A stretch of DNA of 64,000 nucleotides from Antarctobacter albus. GTDB lineage: Bacteria > Pseudomonadota > Alphaproteobacteria > Rhodobacterales > Rhodobacteraceae. This document shows positions 35,247 through 43,780 of the stretch, one piece after another. Both the position numbers and the translations under genes were made by a program. The notes under the pieces are model-generated. The model was not told the DNA's origin. It did not search any database and saw only the letters and a list, made by a program, of their open reading frames with translations. The stretch covers positions 51,660-115,659 of the forward strand of contig NZ_FMZI01000004.1 of NCBI RefSeq assembly GCF_900101505.1, in the 5' to 3' direction. The stretch's first letter is position 1. Every line of letters begins with the position of its first letter.

Positions 35247-36449
35247 TCATGCACGTTGCTGCACGGTCGACGGTTTGCGTGTCGCGACACGCGGCCCCAC
35301 CAGCCAGGGCAGCAGCCGGCGAACGATCAGCAGGAACCCAAACGTCCACAGCGCGGCGGACAAATGGATGCCATCCAGCCCGGGAACGACCTCGGACACG
35401 CCCGCGACGCGCACCAGGGCGGCCCCGGTGATGGCAAGGAACCCGAGGTTGAGCGCCCTCCCCGAGACCAGGTCGCGCCCGGTATGGCCCATCGTGGCGC
35501 GCATCATGACCGCAAGGGTCATGCCCCCGACGGCGCCGATGCCCAGCAGATGCGCGCCCGCAGCGGGGCCTGCCATGCCAAAGGCCGCAAGTGCCGCGCC
35601 GAACAGCCCCAGCGGGACAAAGGCATAGGCTGCGTGCAACATCGTCAACAACGGCGACCCAAGCGTCAGCATGCCCACCCAGCGCAGCATCCGAACCAGG
35701 TGCAGCGCGGCGCAAACCGCCAAGGCCACGCCGGCCGGCGCGGTCAAGGGCGCGGTCACCCACAGCCCCAGCGCCGGAACGGATACGGCAAGCGTCAGCA
35801 TGTCAAAGCGCCCGAACGGCACCGGGCGGCTGGTCGAACCGCTCTGCGCCAGCCAGTTGCGGGTAAAGCTGGGCACGATGCGGCCGCCGATCAGCATGAT
35901 CAGAAAGACCAGAACGGCGATGCCGAAACGCTGCGACGTGGGTGCGCTGCCTTGCGTCATCGCCTCCAGGTGAAAGCTCGCGTTCGCGACCGCAAGCATC
36001 GAAACCGGCACCAGCACCTTGAGATTGCGCCAGTTCTTTCCCGCCACGATCTCGCGCGCGATCATCGCGGCAACTGCCAGAAGGAACACGATGTCGATCC
36101 CCATGACCGCAACCGGCCCCAGCCCGCCCAACCCGGTCATGGCCAGCCGACCCGCCACCCAGACGGCCAGGAGGGCCATCAACGGCCAACCGCGTGTTGG
36201 CATGCGCCCGGTCCAGTTCGGCACGGCGGTGAACAGAAACCCCGCCACGACTGCCGCGCCATAGCCAAAGATCATCTCGTGCACATGCCAGTCCACCGGC
36301 GCGAACGGCCCCGACGGCATCAGAACGCCACGCCAGACCAACAGCCAGATCGGGACGACACCGAGGCCGAACAGGGTCGCGGCAAGAAAGAAGGGGCGAA
36401 ACCCGTAGGAAAAGAGCGCGGGACCCGCGTAGTCGGATTGCCTGGGCAT
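35247..36449 (-). CDS. nnrS: NnrS-family haem- and copper-containing membrane protein
   Basis: Starting at the ATG at 36449 after the Shine-Dalgarno AGGAGG gives 400 residues with about twelve membrane helices. The NnrS-typical start (GPALFSYGFRPFFLAA) and the WHVHEMIFGYGAAVVAGFLFTAVPNWTG segment are present. NnrS is tied to protection from nitrosative stress. It lies between the pseudoazurin and nirK, on the same strand, with a strong hairpin just before it. Confidence 0.93.
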   Translation of the reverse strand: MPRQSDYAGPALFSYGFRPFFLAATLFGLGVVPIWLLVWRGVLMPSGPFAPVDWHVHEMIFGYGAAVVAGFLFTAVPNWTGRMPTRGWPLMALLAVWVAGRLAMTGLGGLGPVAVMGIDIVFLLAVAAMIAREIVAGKNWRNLKVLVPVSMLAVANASFHLEAMTQGSAPTSQRFGIAVLVFLIMLIGGRIVPSFTRNWLAQSGSTSRPVPFGRFDMLTLAVSVPALGLWVTAPLTAPAGVALAVCAALHLVRMLRWVGMLTLGSPLLTMLHAAYAFVPLGLFGAALAAFGMAGPAAGAHLLGIGAVGGMTLAVMMRATMGHTGRDLVSGRALNLGFLAITGAALVRVAGVSEVVPGLDGIHLSAALWTFGFLLIVRRLLPWLVGPRVATRKPSTVQQRA

Positions 36450-36474
36450 TGTTGAGCCTCCTGGGGATGACGAA

Positions 36475-36502
36475 GGGGCGGCGCCAGGCATGGCGCCGCC
36501 CC
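36475..36502. terminator. Perfect 12-bp hairpin between pseudoazurin and nnrS
   Basis: GGGGCGGCGCCA (36475-36486) pairs with its exact complement at 36491-36502 around a 4-base loop. It lies between the pseudoazurin stop and the nnrS start on -. It probably ends or strongly reduces transcription after the abundant pseudoazurin message; on - the next bases are TTCGTC, not a full T-run. Confidence 0.65.
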
Positions 36503-36528
36503 GCCTTGGCAGGATCAGTCGAAGGGAC

Positions 36529-36966
36529 TTACTGCACCTGCTCGAACAGCGGGCCAAAGCGCTTGGCGGCCTGGCCGCGCTGCTTGACCGCCTGCGCCGC
36601 GTCGAGATTGACGGCGTCGCCGACCTGGATCAGCGCAACCATCCCCATCGCGTAGTGCGGCGTGCACTTGACTCCGTAGACGCCTTCGGCCTCGACACTC
36701 AGGTCGAAAGGCTTGTTGAACTTCGATTTGAAGCCCTTCACGCCCTCTGGCAGCATGCCGTCGATGGCCTCGACATTGTGCCCCTTGTCGGTGGGCACAA
36801 ATCGAATGACATCGCCCGGATCCGCCTGGACGAAGGCAGGTTCGAACACCATCGCGCCGTCAGCGCCCTTGTTGAGCATCTGGATCTCGTGCACCGCGCC
36901 GTCAGAGGCATGGGCGAGGCCCGCGGTCAGGGCCAGGCTTGCGGCGAGGGTCAGGGTTTTCAGCAT
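36529..36966 (-). CDS. Pseudoazurin, type 1 copper electron carrier
   Basis: The 145-residue protein has a Sec signal peptide (residues 1-20, AHA|SDG) and the blue-copper ligands His63, Cys101, His104 and Met109 in the pseudoazurin spacing. It carries electrons in the periplasm, most likely to NirK. It is divergent from nnrR, so the degenerate NnrR box at 37037-37050 may drive it. Confidence 0.95.
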   Translation of the reverse strand: MLKTLTLAASLALTAGLAHASDGAVHEIQMLNKGADGAMVFEPAFVQADPGDVIRFVPTDKGHNVEAIDGMLPEGVKGFKSKFNKPFDLSVEAEGVYGVKCTPHYAMGMVALIQVGDAVNLDAAQAVKQRGQAAKRFGPLFEQVQ

Positions 36967-37011
36967 CGGATCGTCCTTTCTGTCTATCCGGTTGTGTCGG
37001 TTGCCCCCGAT

Positions 37012-37776
37012 ATGCGATACCGCGACCTCTCGAACGTTGCCCTTTCACAAACTCCCGGTGCTTTCTTGCCCAAGCTCGACGAAAGCCTGCTGACCGGCCT
37101 GCCCCCGTTCAGCCAGCTTGACCGCCCGCAGGTCCGGCGGATCCTCGATCATGCCACGTCCCTGCGCTTTGACGAGGGCGCGGCGATCTTCCGTGAAGGC
37201 TTCGATGCGGACCATTTCTACCTGCTGCTGGATGGGCATATCCGCGTGGTCCGGTCGACCGAAGGGGGCGAGCAGATCATCGTGCTGCACGTCGCCCCAG
37301 GCCAGTTGTTCGGGATCGCGAAGGCGCTGCAGCGCGAGACCTATCCGGCAACCGCCGTCGCGGCGGCGGAATGCATCGCGCTGCGCTGGCCGACGCGGCT
37401 ATGGGACGGTTTCACCGAGACCTACCCGGGCTTTGCCTCGGAAAGCTACAAGACGCTCGGCCGTCGCCTTGGCGAAATCCAGGAAACCCTGACCGAGATG
37501 GCCACAAAGGCCGTCGAGCAGCGGGTCGCGGCTGCGCTGTTGCGCATGTTGAACCAGAGCGGGCGCAAGACCGAAGAGGGCATCGAGATCGCCTTTCCTG
37601 TGACGCGCCAGAACATCTCCGACATGACGGGCACGACGCTGCACACGGTCAGCCGGCTGCTGTCGGGATGGCAGAAGGACGGCATTGTCAAATCCACACG
37701 CAAACATGTCGTCGTGACCGATCCACACCGGTTGGTCATGCTCAGCGGCACCGGTGGATCGGCGCTCCGGTCATAG
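37012..37776 (+). CDS. nnrR: NnrR, Crp/Fnr-family NO-responsive regulator
   Basis: The 254-residue reading from the ATG at 37012 has the NnrR barrel ([21 protein letters not shown]) and helix-turn-helix ([26 protein letters not shown]). It activates nir and nor genes in response to NO. The first 18 codons are atypical and cover the degenerate NnrR box at 37037-37050. A TTG at 37066 would give the more usual N-terminus LPKLDESLL and 236 residues, and it leaves the box intergenic. I therefore suspect the TTG is the true start. Confidence 0.9.
   Translation: MRYRDLSNVALSQTPGAFLPKLDESLLTGLPPFSQLDRPQVRRILDHATSLRFDEGAAIFREGFDADHFYLLLDGHIRVVRSTEGGEQIIVLHVAPGQLFGIAKALQRETYPATAVAAAECIALRWPTRLWDGFTETYPGFASESYKTLGRRLGEIQETLTEMATKAVEQRVAAALLRMLNQSGRKTEEGIEIAFPVTRQNISDMTGTTLHTVSRLLSGWQKDGIVKSTRKHVVVTDPHRLVMLSGTGGSALRS
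37037..37050. promoter_or_regulatory. Degenerate NnrR box between pseudoazurin and nnrR
   Basis: TTGCCCTTTCACAA matches TTGCG-N4-CGCAA at eight of ten fixed bases. It lies 71-84 bases upstream of the pseudoazurin start and 16-29 bases upstream of the TTG candidate start of nnrR. It could give weak autoregulation. Confidence 0.5.
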
Positions 37777-37819
37777 CCGCAGGGCAATCGTCAAACCACG
37801 CTGGGGTCTGTCGAAAGGT

Positions 37820-38503
37820 TCAGCCCGGAAACGGCGCGGCCCCGAACAACGTCGCATGCGCGTGCAGCAAGGCGATCCATAGCACAAGCGCGCCTGCCAC
37901 CCGGACAAAAGCCCTTTTCCCCGCAGACCGCCACCAATCGGCCCGCAACAGCGGTCGCAGCGACAGGATGGCCGTAACGTCGAAGAACTCCTTGCCCTCA
38001 TCCCTGCGCGCCCGCGCATCGAACAAGGGGATCGCCGCCAGGGACAGCGCGGCAAAGCCACCGAACAGCATGACATGCGCCAGATCGCCGTTCGGAAAGA
38101 GATGCGCCAGCGACCAAAGCGCCAGCGCCAACAGCAACGGGTGGCGCGTGACGGCTGCAAGGCCGGGTGCCTCTGCATTGAAATCCGCGCCGCGCCTGGC
38201 CCCGAGCGTATGCGGTTGCCGGATACCGACGCCCAGTGCGGTCAGGACCAGCGCCACGGGCATCGCGATATTCGGCACCCAACGGCCCCACCCCGTCTGC
38301 GGCCAGAGTTCGACATAGGGCGCGCGCCCTGCTGCCCCGATGACCCATGCAAGGATGGCAAGCGACAGCAGGCCGTAGAGGCTGAAGTAGATGCGCCGAC
38401 CCAAACTGCCGATCAGCTTTTCGCGCAAGCCCCATAGGCGGGGCAGGAAATGGCTGCCGACGAAGGCCGTCATTGCCAGGGCGAACTCCGTCCAGCCGCT
38501 CAT
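37820..38503 (-). CDS. nnrU: NnrU-family membrane protein
   Basis: The ATG at 38503, overlapping the upstream stop, gives 227 residues with six or so membrane helices. The NnrU start (EFALAMTAFVGSHFLPRLWGLREKLIGSLGRR) and the TRHPLLLALALWSLAHLFPNGDLAHVMLFGGFAALSL segment are recognisable. NnrU is needed for full denitrification in relatives and belongs to the NnrU/isoprenylcysteine methyltransferase-like fold. It ends the nor operon here. Confidence 0.9.
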   Translation of the reverse strand: MSGWTEFALAMTAFVGSHFLPRLWGLREKLIGSLGRRIYFSLYGLLSLAILAWVIGAAGRAPYVELWPQTGWGRWVPNIAMPVALVLTALGVGIRQPHTLGARRGADFNAEAPGLAAVTRHPLLLALALWSLAHLFPNGDLAHVMLFGGFAALSLAAIPLFDARARRDEGKEFFDVTAILSLRPLLRADWWRSAGKRAFVRVAGALVLWIALLHAHATLFGAAPFPG

Positions 38504-38715
38504 CCATCCGCCTCCGCTTTCAATCGCTCGATATGCACGGCAAAGGCCCATGCCACGGGCAGCCCCAGAGGCACACCCCAAAAGACCGCCTGCCAAGGTG
38601 TCAGGACCGGAAGGCCGACCCAGGACCCGATCAGCGAGGCAAAGAACAGGTTCACCGCAACCGCGCCCATGCCAAAGGGATAAAGCGCGGCGACCAGCAT
38701 GCAACCCGGTTTCAT
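38500..38715 (-). CDS. Small two-helix membrane protein of the nor cluster (NnrT-like position)
   Basis: This 71-residue protein has two membrane helices (LVAALYPFGMGAVAVNLFFASLIG and PWQAVFWGVPLGLPVAWAFAV). It starts at an ATG that overlaps the stop of the 54-residue gene and ends overlapping nnrU, so all three are co-translated. Position matches nnrT of Rhodobacter norCBQD-nnrTU, but identity is inferred from place and size. Confidence 0.75.
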   Translation of the reverse strand: MKPGCMLVAALYPFGMGAVAVNLFFASLIGSWVGLPVLTPWQAVFWGVPLGLPVAWAFAVHIERLKAEADG

Positions 38716-38876
38716 CGCCGCGCAACCAACCAGTGAACCGCCGCCAGCGCCGCGATCAGCGCGACCGATGCGACGAGGAACCAGAATTCGGCGGTCTCCG
38801 TCTGCGGTTGGGGGATCGGGCGGTCAAAGGCAAAAGCCGGGACCGGGAACAGCAGGAAGGGCAGGAAATAGCGCAT
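38712..38876 (-). CDS. Small 54-residue membrane protein after norD
   Basis: This short gene runs on - from ATG 38876 to TGA 38712, one base after the norD stop, and overlaps the next gene by 4 bases. It encodes an N-terminal signal or helix (MRYFLPFLLFPVPAFAFD), a Pro/Gln stretch and one C-terminal helix ending VHWLVARR. The tight spacing on both sides supports it as real. Function unknown; it occupies the place of small accessory nor genes. Confidence 0.7.
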   Translation of the reverse strand: MRYFLPFLLFPVPAFAFDRPIPQPQTETAEFWFLVASVALIAALAAVHWLVARR

Positions 38877-38877
38877 G

Positions 38878-40755
38878 TCACGCCTCCATCGTCAGGGATT
38901 GGTAGATTTCGGGCAAGGCGCGCGGCAGCCGCGCCGGATCAGGCAGAAGGGTATGACCTGCCCGGCCAAAAATCCTGGCAAACCAATCCTGTCCGTCCTG
39001 GTCGATGACAACGCCATGCACGGCATGGCCCAGGGCGCGCGCTTCGCGGACGGCCATGCGGCTGTCTTCGATACCGTGCTGGCCCTCGTAATGATCCAGG
39101 TCGTTGGGCTTGCCGTCGGTCAGCACAAGAAGCAGACGCCGGGTCGCCCCCTCCCCGGCCAGTTGCGCCGAGGCATGGCGGATCGCGGCGCCGAGACGGG
39201 TGTAGTGGCCGGGCCTCAGCCCGCCGATACGCGCGGTGACATCCGGGCCCATGCTTTCCTCGAAGTGTTTGCAACGGTGCAGGAAGACGCGGTCGCGGCG
39301 GAGCGAGGCAAAGCCCCAGATCGCCAACCGGTCCCCCGCCGTGTCGATACCTGCGGCCAGCGCCGCCACCGCGTCCTTGGCGGTATCGATCACGGCGCGG
39401 TCACCGACCACGGCCTCTGTCGAGCGGGAACAATCCATCAAGAGGGCCACGGACAGATCCCGCGCCATCGGCCGCGACGCCTGCCAGACCCGGTCAGAGG
39501 CATCATGCCCCGAACGCAGATCCGTTTCGCGCGCGACAAGCGCGTCCAGGTCCAGGTCGTCGCCGTCGATCTGGCGCGGCAGCACCACGCGGCGCGGGTG
39601 AAGCGGGGCGAATTGCCTGCGCACGCGCGACACCAGCCGCGCATCCGGCGTGAAATCGCAGGCCGGCGTCGCCTCTGCCTCCAGCACGCGCACATGGTCC
39701 GGCATGTAGTCTCCGGTGCGCCAGTTCCATTCCGGGTAACAATGCATGCCGGCCAGCCGCTCGTGGTCGGCATCCTGCGGTGACAGGTCCAGCGACAGGC
39801 GCAGCCGAGTCGCCGCACGCTTGCCGTTCTCTGACAGGACGATCTCGTCGTGGTCCTCTGCGGCCTTGGCCGCGTTGTCCTGGTCATCGTCATCGACCAT
39901 GCGGTTGATGTTGAGGCTCTCGGCCCAGGACAGCAGTGCCTCGAACCGGTGGACGATGAAACTGTCGCGCCGGTCGGCCTGCGCGCGGTCTTCGCGTTTG
40001 CCGGTCTTGCGCGACGGCAGGGCCAGCAGAGCCTGCGGCGCCTCCGACGGGTCGGCGGCGGCGCCTTTGCCCGTGGAGCGGGCGGATAGCCGCAGCCAGA
40101 TCGGCACGGGCGCATAGGGGCGGTAGCCGCGCGGGGCGGGGCAGTCGAGGCATTCCTCGGCCCGCGAATGCCCGGAAAGCTGGTCGAGCACCAGACGTTC
40201 GACCCCGGTTTCGCAGCGCGGCAGGCCGCTGCGGGCGCGCGCCCCGACGATATGGGCGCACATCAGGCCATAGGCCCCGCGCAGCCCCGGGCAGGCCGCC
40301 CAGGCCCGGTCGGCGGCGGCGGCATTGGCCGCGATCTCGGCCCGGTCGGCGGCCAGCGCGTCGGTCGTTGGTGCCGGAGGTTCGACGAAGGCCGCGACCG
40401 CCGCCAGCCAGAGATAGGCGCGCCGGTTCAACTCGGTCTCCGGAAAGACGTCCATCACCGGCGGCAGGCGCAGACGGTCGCCGTCGTAATCGGCGACATG
40501 CAGCATCTCGCGCGGCGTCCCGATGCGGCGCAGCCGGCCGGTGCGATGGCCCGAGGCGCGGGCGGGCGCGGCGGTGATCTCGACCCCCGCCGGACCGCCA
40601 AGCGCGCGGAACAGCGCCGCCGCCGAGGCCCGGACCGCCTCCAGCGGGACCCCGGCGGAGGCATCTGCCTCCGCCCGGCCCAGCCGTGTCGCCATGTCGT
40701 GCCAGAGGGTGCCGATGGCCTCCTCCGGTTCGAGAAAGTCGAGCGGGTGCATCAT
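38878..40755 (-). CDS. norD: Nitric oxide reductase activation protein NorD (vWA domain)
   Basis: The 625-residue protein has an Asp/Glu-rich middle and a C-terminal von Willebrand A domain with the MIDAS motif DCSRS. NorD works with the NorQ ATPase to activate the cNOR complex, probably by metal insertion. It starts 4 bases after the norQ stop and is of normal length. Confidence 0.94.
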   Translation of the reverse strand: MMHPLDFLEPEEAIGTLWHDMATRLGRAEADASAGVPLEAVRASAAALFRALGGPAGVEITAAPARASGHRTGRLRRIGTPREMLHVADYDGDRLRLPPVMDVFPETELNRRAYLWLAAVAAFVEPPAPTTDALAADRAEIAANAAAADRAWAACPGLRGAYGLMCAHIVGARARSGLPRCETGVERLVLDQLSGHSRAEECLDCPAPRGYRPYAPVPIWLRLSARSTGKGAAADPSEAPQALLALPSRKTGKREDRAQADRRDSFIVHRFEALLSWAESLNINRMVDDDDQDNAAKAAEDHDEIVLSENGKRAATRLRLSLDLSPQDADHERLAGMHCYPEWNWRTGDYMPDHVRVLEAEATPACDFTPDARLVSRVRRQFAPLHPRRVVLPRQIDGDDLDLDALVARETDLRSGHDASDRVWQASRPMARDLSVALLMDCSRSTEAVVGDRAVIDTAKDAVAALAAGIDTAGDRLAIWGFASLRRDRVFLHRCKHFEESMGPDVTARIGGLRPGHYTRLGAAIRHASAQLAGEGATRRLLLVLTDGKPNDLDHYEGQHGIEDSRMAVREARALGHAVHGVVIDQDGQDWFARIFGRAGHTLLPDPARLPRALPEIYQSLTMEA

Positions 40756-40759
40756 GGCA

Positions 40760-41554
40760 TCACCCGTAAACGCTGGCCGCGAGGTCGCGCAGCGCCTGCT
40801 GCACCTCGGGCTCGTCGCTCAGCGGCTCGACAATCGCCGCCTCGATGGCGCGTTCGACCTGCATTCCGCCCTGGATCAGGGTGCCCGCATAGATCAGCAG
40901 GCGTGTCGACACCCCTTCCTCCAGGTCCATGCCCGACAGGTGCCGGACATGGCCCGCCAGCCGGACCAGCGCGCCCGCGCGCATCGTGTCCAGGCCGGTT
41001 TCGGCGGCGACCACCTGCGTCTCGATGCCCGGTTCGGGAAAGTCGAAGCCGATGGAGAGGAACCGCTGCCGGGTCGAGGGTTTCAGCTTTTTCAGGACGG
41101 TCTGGTAGCCGGGGTTGTAGCTGGCCACCAGCATGAAGCTGGGCGGCGCCTGCAACTCTTCGCCCGTCCGGTCGATGACCAGCCGGCGCCGGTCATCGGT
41201 CAGGGGGTGCAGCACCACGGTCACATCCTTGCGCGCCTCCACCACTTCGTCGAGATAGCAGATGCCGCCCTCGCGCACCGCGCGCGTCAGCGGCCCGTCG
41301 ACCCAGACCGTTTCGCCGCCCTTGAGCAGGTAGCGCCCGATCAGGTCGGCAGCGCTGAGGTCGTCATGGCAGGCGACGGTGTGGAGCGGCAGTCCCAGCC
41401 GCGCCGCCATGTGTTCGACAAAGCGCGTCTTTCCGCAGCCGGTGGGCCCCTTCAGAAGAAGGGGCAGGCCTTTGGCATGGGCGGTCTTGAACACCGTGCA
41501 TTCATCGGTGTGCGGCGTGTAGAAGGGCAGGCCGGAGTCTTGGAGATCTTTCAT
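40760..41554 (-). CDS. norQ: MoxR-type AAA+ ATPase NorQ
   Basis: The 264-residue protein has Walker A GPTGCGKTR near residue 36, a Walker B with CYLDEVVEAR and the CbbQ/NirQ/NorQ C-terminal domain. It acts with NorD in maturation of NorBC. It starts 4 bases after the norB stop. The CbbQ/NorQ family has similar members; the nor context fixes the name. Confidence 0.96.
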   Translation of the reverse strand: MKDLQDSGLPFYTPHTDECTVFKTAHAKGLPLLLKGPTGCGKTRFVEHMAARLGLPLHTVACHDDLSAADLIGRYLLKGGETVWVDGPLTRAVREGGICYLDEVVEARKDVTVVLHPLTDDRRRLVIDRTGEELQAPPSFMLVASYNPGYQTVLKKLKPSTRQRFLSIGFDFPEPGIETQVVAAETGLDTMRAGALVRLAGHVRHLSGMDLEEGVSTRLLIYAGTLIQGGMQVERAIEAAIVEPLSDEPEVQQALRDLAASVYG

Positions 41555-41558
41555 CGGA

Positions 41559-42902
41559 TCATTCTCCCGGAACGGCCACGGGGCCGGGTTTCACCACCTC
41601 GCGGCGCACCACGAACTGGCTATAGATGAAGAGAAGCGCGCCGAGCACCACCGCGGCCCCCGCGCCGAAGCGCATCAGGTAGAAGAGGCCAAGCTGGTCC
41701 TGCACGACCATGTAGTATTCGCCGACGATCCGCTGCATGTGCGTCTGGATGGTTCCGGCAAAGGTCAGCACGAAGGTCATGAAGGCCATGCCCCCCGTCA
41801 TCAGCCAGAACGAGGCCATGTTCAGCACCTGGTTGTAAGGCGCGCGTTCCCTCAAGACCGGCATGGCATAGCTGAACATGGCAAGGTTCAGGGCCACATA
41901 GGCGCCGTAGAAGGCCAGGTGCCCGTGCGCGGCGGTGATCTGCGTGCCGTGGGTATAGAAGTTCACCCCGTGCAGCGTGTGCAGGAAGCCCCAGACGCCC
42001 GCCCCGAAGAACGCCACGGTCGATGCCCCCAGCGACCACAGCAGCGCGGCCTTGTTCGGGTGGTTCTTGCGGCCTTTCCAGACCATGACGAAGGCAAAGG
42101 ACATCATGGCAAAGAAGGGGATCACTTCGAACGTCGAGAAGATCGACCCGATCCACTGCCAGTAACCCGGCGTGCCGATCCAGTAGAAGTGGTGCCCGGT
42201 GCCGAGAATGCCCGAGAAAAGCGCCGTGGCGACAATGACATAGAGCCATTTCTCGACCACTTCGCGATCGACGCCCGTCAGCTTCAGCATCAGGTAGCCG
42301 AGGATCGCGGCCATGACCAGTTCCCAGGTCGCCTCGACCCACAGGTGCACGACCATCCACCAGTACATCTTGTCGAGGCTCAGGTTGTCGGGGTTGATGA
42401 AGGCAAAGACCCACAGCAGGCACAAGAGCCACAGCCCCATGAGCAGGATGTTGGTGATCGCCGTCTTCCTGCCCGCCAGAACCGTCAGCGAGATGTTCAC
42501 CAGGAAGATCACCGCCGCGACGAGGATGCCGAACTTGACCCAAAGGGGCTGTTCCAGGAACTCGCGTCCGCCGTGGATGCCGACGAGATAGCTGCCCACC
42601 GCGCCCAGTGTGCCCACCAGCAGGATGATCAACTGAAGATAGGCCAGCTTGACCGAGAACACCTCGCGCTCGGCCTCTTCCGGGACAAGGTAATAGGCCG
42701 CGCCGAAGAAGCCGAGCAGCAACCAGACGATCAGCGAATTGGTATGGATCATGCGGATGACATTGAAAGGCAGGATCTCGGCCAGAAAGTTCGGCGAGAC
42801 ATAGACCCAGCCTGCGAGCAGCCCGCCCAGCACCTGGATGCCGAACAGGGTCATGGCGGCCAGAAAGTACCAGTAGGCCACCCTTTGCGATTGGTATTTC
42901 AT
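41559..42902 (-). CDS. norB: Nitric oxide reductase large subunit (cytochrome b)
   Basis: The 447-residue membrane protein has twelve helices and the haem-copper oxidase histidines in IHTNSLIVWLLLGFF, WVEATWELV, GTGHHFYWIG and HGHLAFYGAY. The Glu in WEATWELV and the lack of the oxidase Tyr mark it as NOR. Its length fits the short cNOR type that needs NorC. It reduces NO to N2O at the membrane. Confidence 0.97.
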   Translation of the reverse strand: MKYQSQRVAYWYFLAAMTLFGIQVLGGLLAGWVYVSPNFLAEILPFNVIRMIHTNSLIVWLLLGFFGAAYYLVPEEAEREVFSVKLAYLQLIILLVGTLGAVGSYLVGIHGGREFLEQPLWVKFGILVAAVIFLVNISLTVLAGRKTAITNILLMGLWLLCLLWVFAFINPDNLSLDKMYWWMVVHLWVEATWELVMAAILGYLMLKLTGVDREVVEKWLYVIVATALFSGILGTGHHFYWIGTPGYWQWIGSIFSTFEVIPFFAMMSFAFVMVWKGRKNHPNKAALLWSLGASTVAFFGAGVWGFLHTLHGVNFYTHGTQITAAHGHLAFYGAYVALNLAMFSYAMPVLRERAPYNQVLNMASFWLMTGGMAFMTFVLTFAGTIQTHMQRIVGEYYMVVQDQLGLFYLMRFGAGAAVVLGALLFIYSQFVVRREVVKPGPVAVPGE

Positions 42903-42923
42903 GGTTTTCTCCTTGCGAAGGGG

Positions 42924-43376
42924 TCAGCCGGCGTCGTTCGGCGGCCAGTTCTGGGTGTCGGTCTGATCGGCCCAGCGGAGGAATTCGGACAGGGCCCGCA
43001 TCTCCTCCTCTGTGATCTCGAAATGCGGCATCTGCCGGCGCCCCTCGATCCCCGAGGGCTGCGCGGCCATCCAGGCATCCAGCATCTCGTAAGCGCCTTC
43101 GGGATCGTCCATGACGCCCCAGCGGGTCATCACATTGCCGACCTCGGGGGCGAAATACGCGCCTTCGCCATGTAGCGTGTGGCAATTGATGCAGGAATTC
43201 CGTTCCCACACATGTTTGCCAAGGCGGACCTCGTCGGTCAGCGGCATGCCCGCCGTCGCGGTTCGGGTGATATGGAGGTGGCTTTGCGCCGTCAGGGCCA
43301 CGAACACGGCAACGAAGAAGATCGATCCCCCGTAGAACACGTTCCTGGCCCGCGACTTGGTGAAGATCTCTGACAT
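42924..43376 (-). CDS. norC: Nitric oxide reductase small subunit (cytochrome c)
   Basis: Starting at the ATG at 43376 gives 150 residues with one N-terminal membrane anchor (residues 12-30) and a single haem c site, Cys62-x-x-Cys65-His66, plus the axial Met in RRQMPHF. It delivers electrons to NorB from the periplasm. The longer open frame upstream is not used. The perfect NnrR box at 43439-43452 is 63-76 bases upstream. Confidence 0.97.
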   Translation of the reverse strand: MSEIFTKSRARNVFYGGSIFFVAVFVALTAQSHLHITRTATAGMPLTDEVRLGKHVWERNSCINCHTLHGEGAYFAPEVGNVMTRWGVMDDPEGAYEMLDAWMAAQPSGIEGRRQMPHFEITEEEMRALSEFLRWADQTDTQNWPPNDAG

Positions 43377-43438
43377 CTTTCGCGTTCCGGTTTTCGTTTC
43401 GAACACGATACGAATAGCCGGGGCCTTGCCGGGGCTTG

Positions 43439-43452
43439 TTGCGAAATCGCAA
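43439..43452. promoter_or_regulatory. NnrR/Dnr box between norC and the DUF1858 gene
   Basis: TTGCGAAATCGCAA is a perfect TTGCG-N4-CGCAA. It is 63-76 bases upstream of norC on one side and 54-67 bases upstream of the DUF1858 start on the other, so it can serve both. Confidence 0.88.
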
Positions 43453-43505
43453 AGACCACGCGGAAAGAGGGTGGCAGGGTCGCAGCAGCAAAAGGAGATC
43501 CGTTC

Positions 43506-43718
43506 ATGCGACGCCCCGACATCGACGACCCGGAGCTGACGCTGGAAAAATTGTTCGTCTTCTGGCCTTCTGCAGCTGCGCCCTTTCTTTCTCGACAGAT
43601 GCTGTGCCCCGGCTGCCCCGTTGCACCGTTCCACACGGTGGCCGAAGCGGCAGAGGAATACGGCCTCGAAGAAGCCGAGCTTCGCTCCGAGATCCGGCAA
43701 GCGGTAGGGCGCCTCTGA
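43506..43718 (+). CDS. DUF1858 hybrid-cluster-protein-associated redox disulfide protein
   Basis: The 70-residue protein contains the family motif MLCPGCPVAPFHTVAEAAEEYGL with a CPGC redox pair. The family is linked to hybrid cluster proteins and nitrosative stress. The gene starts after AAGGAGATCCGTTC, a good Shine-Dalgarno. It is divergent from norC across a single NnrR box, so it probably responds to NO. Confidence 0.85.
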   Translation: MRRPDIDDPELTLEKLFVFWPSAAAPFLSRQMLCPGCPVAPFHTVAEAAEEYGLEEAELRSEIRQAVGRL

Positions 43719-43780
43719 CGCGGTCCCCTGAAACGTCTGCGGTTTGAGGTTAGCCTGTTCTCCAAACGAGGAGACAGACG

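Noticed and set aside
33963..36455. 830-codon open frame antisense to nirK and nnrS
   Set aside because: It covers two well supported genes on the other strand and its translation is Arg/His/Gln-rich without any domain.
36490..37776. 428-residue NnrR with a long N-terminal extension
   Set aside because: The extension is the antisense of pseudoazurin and has no domain.
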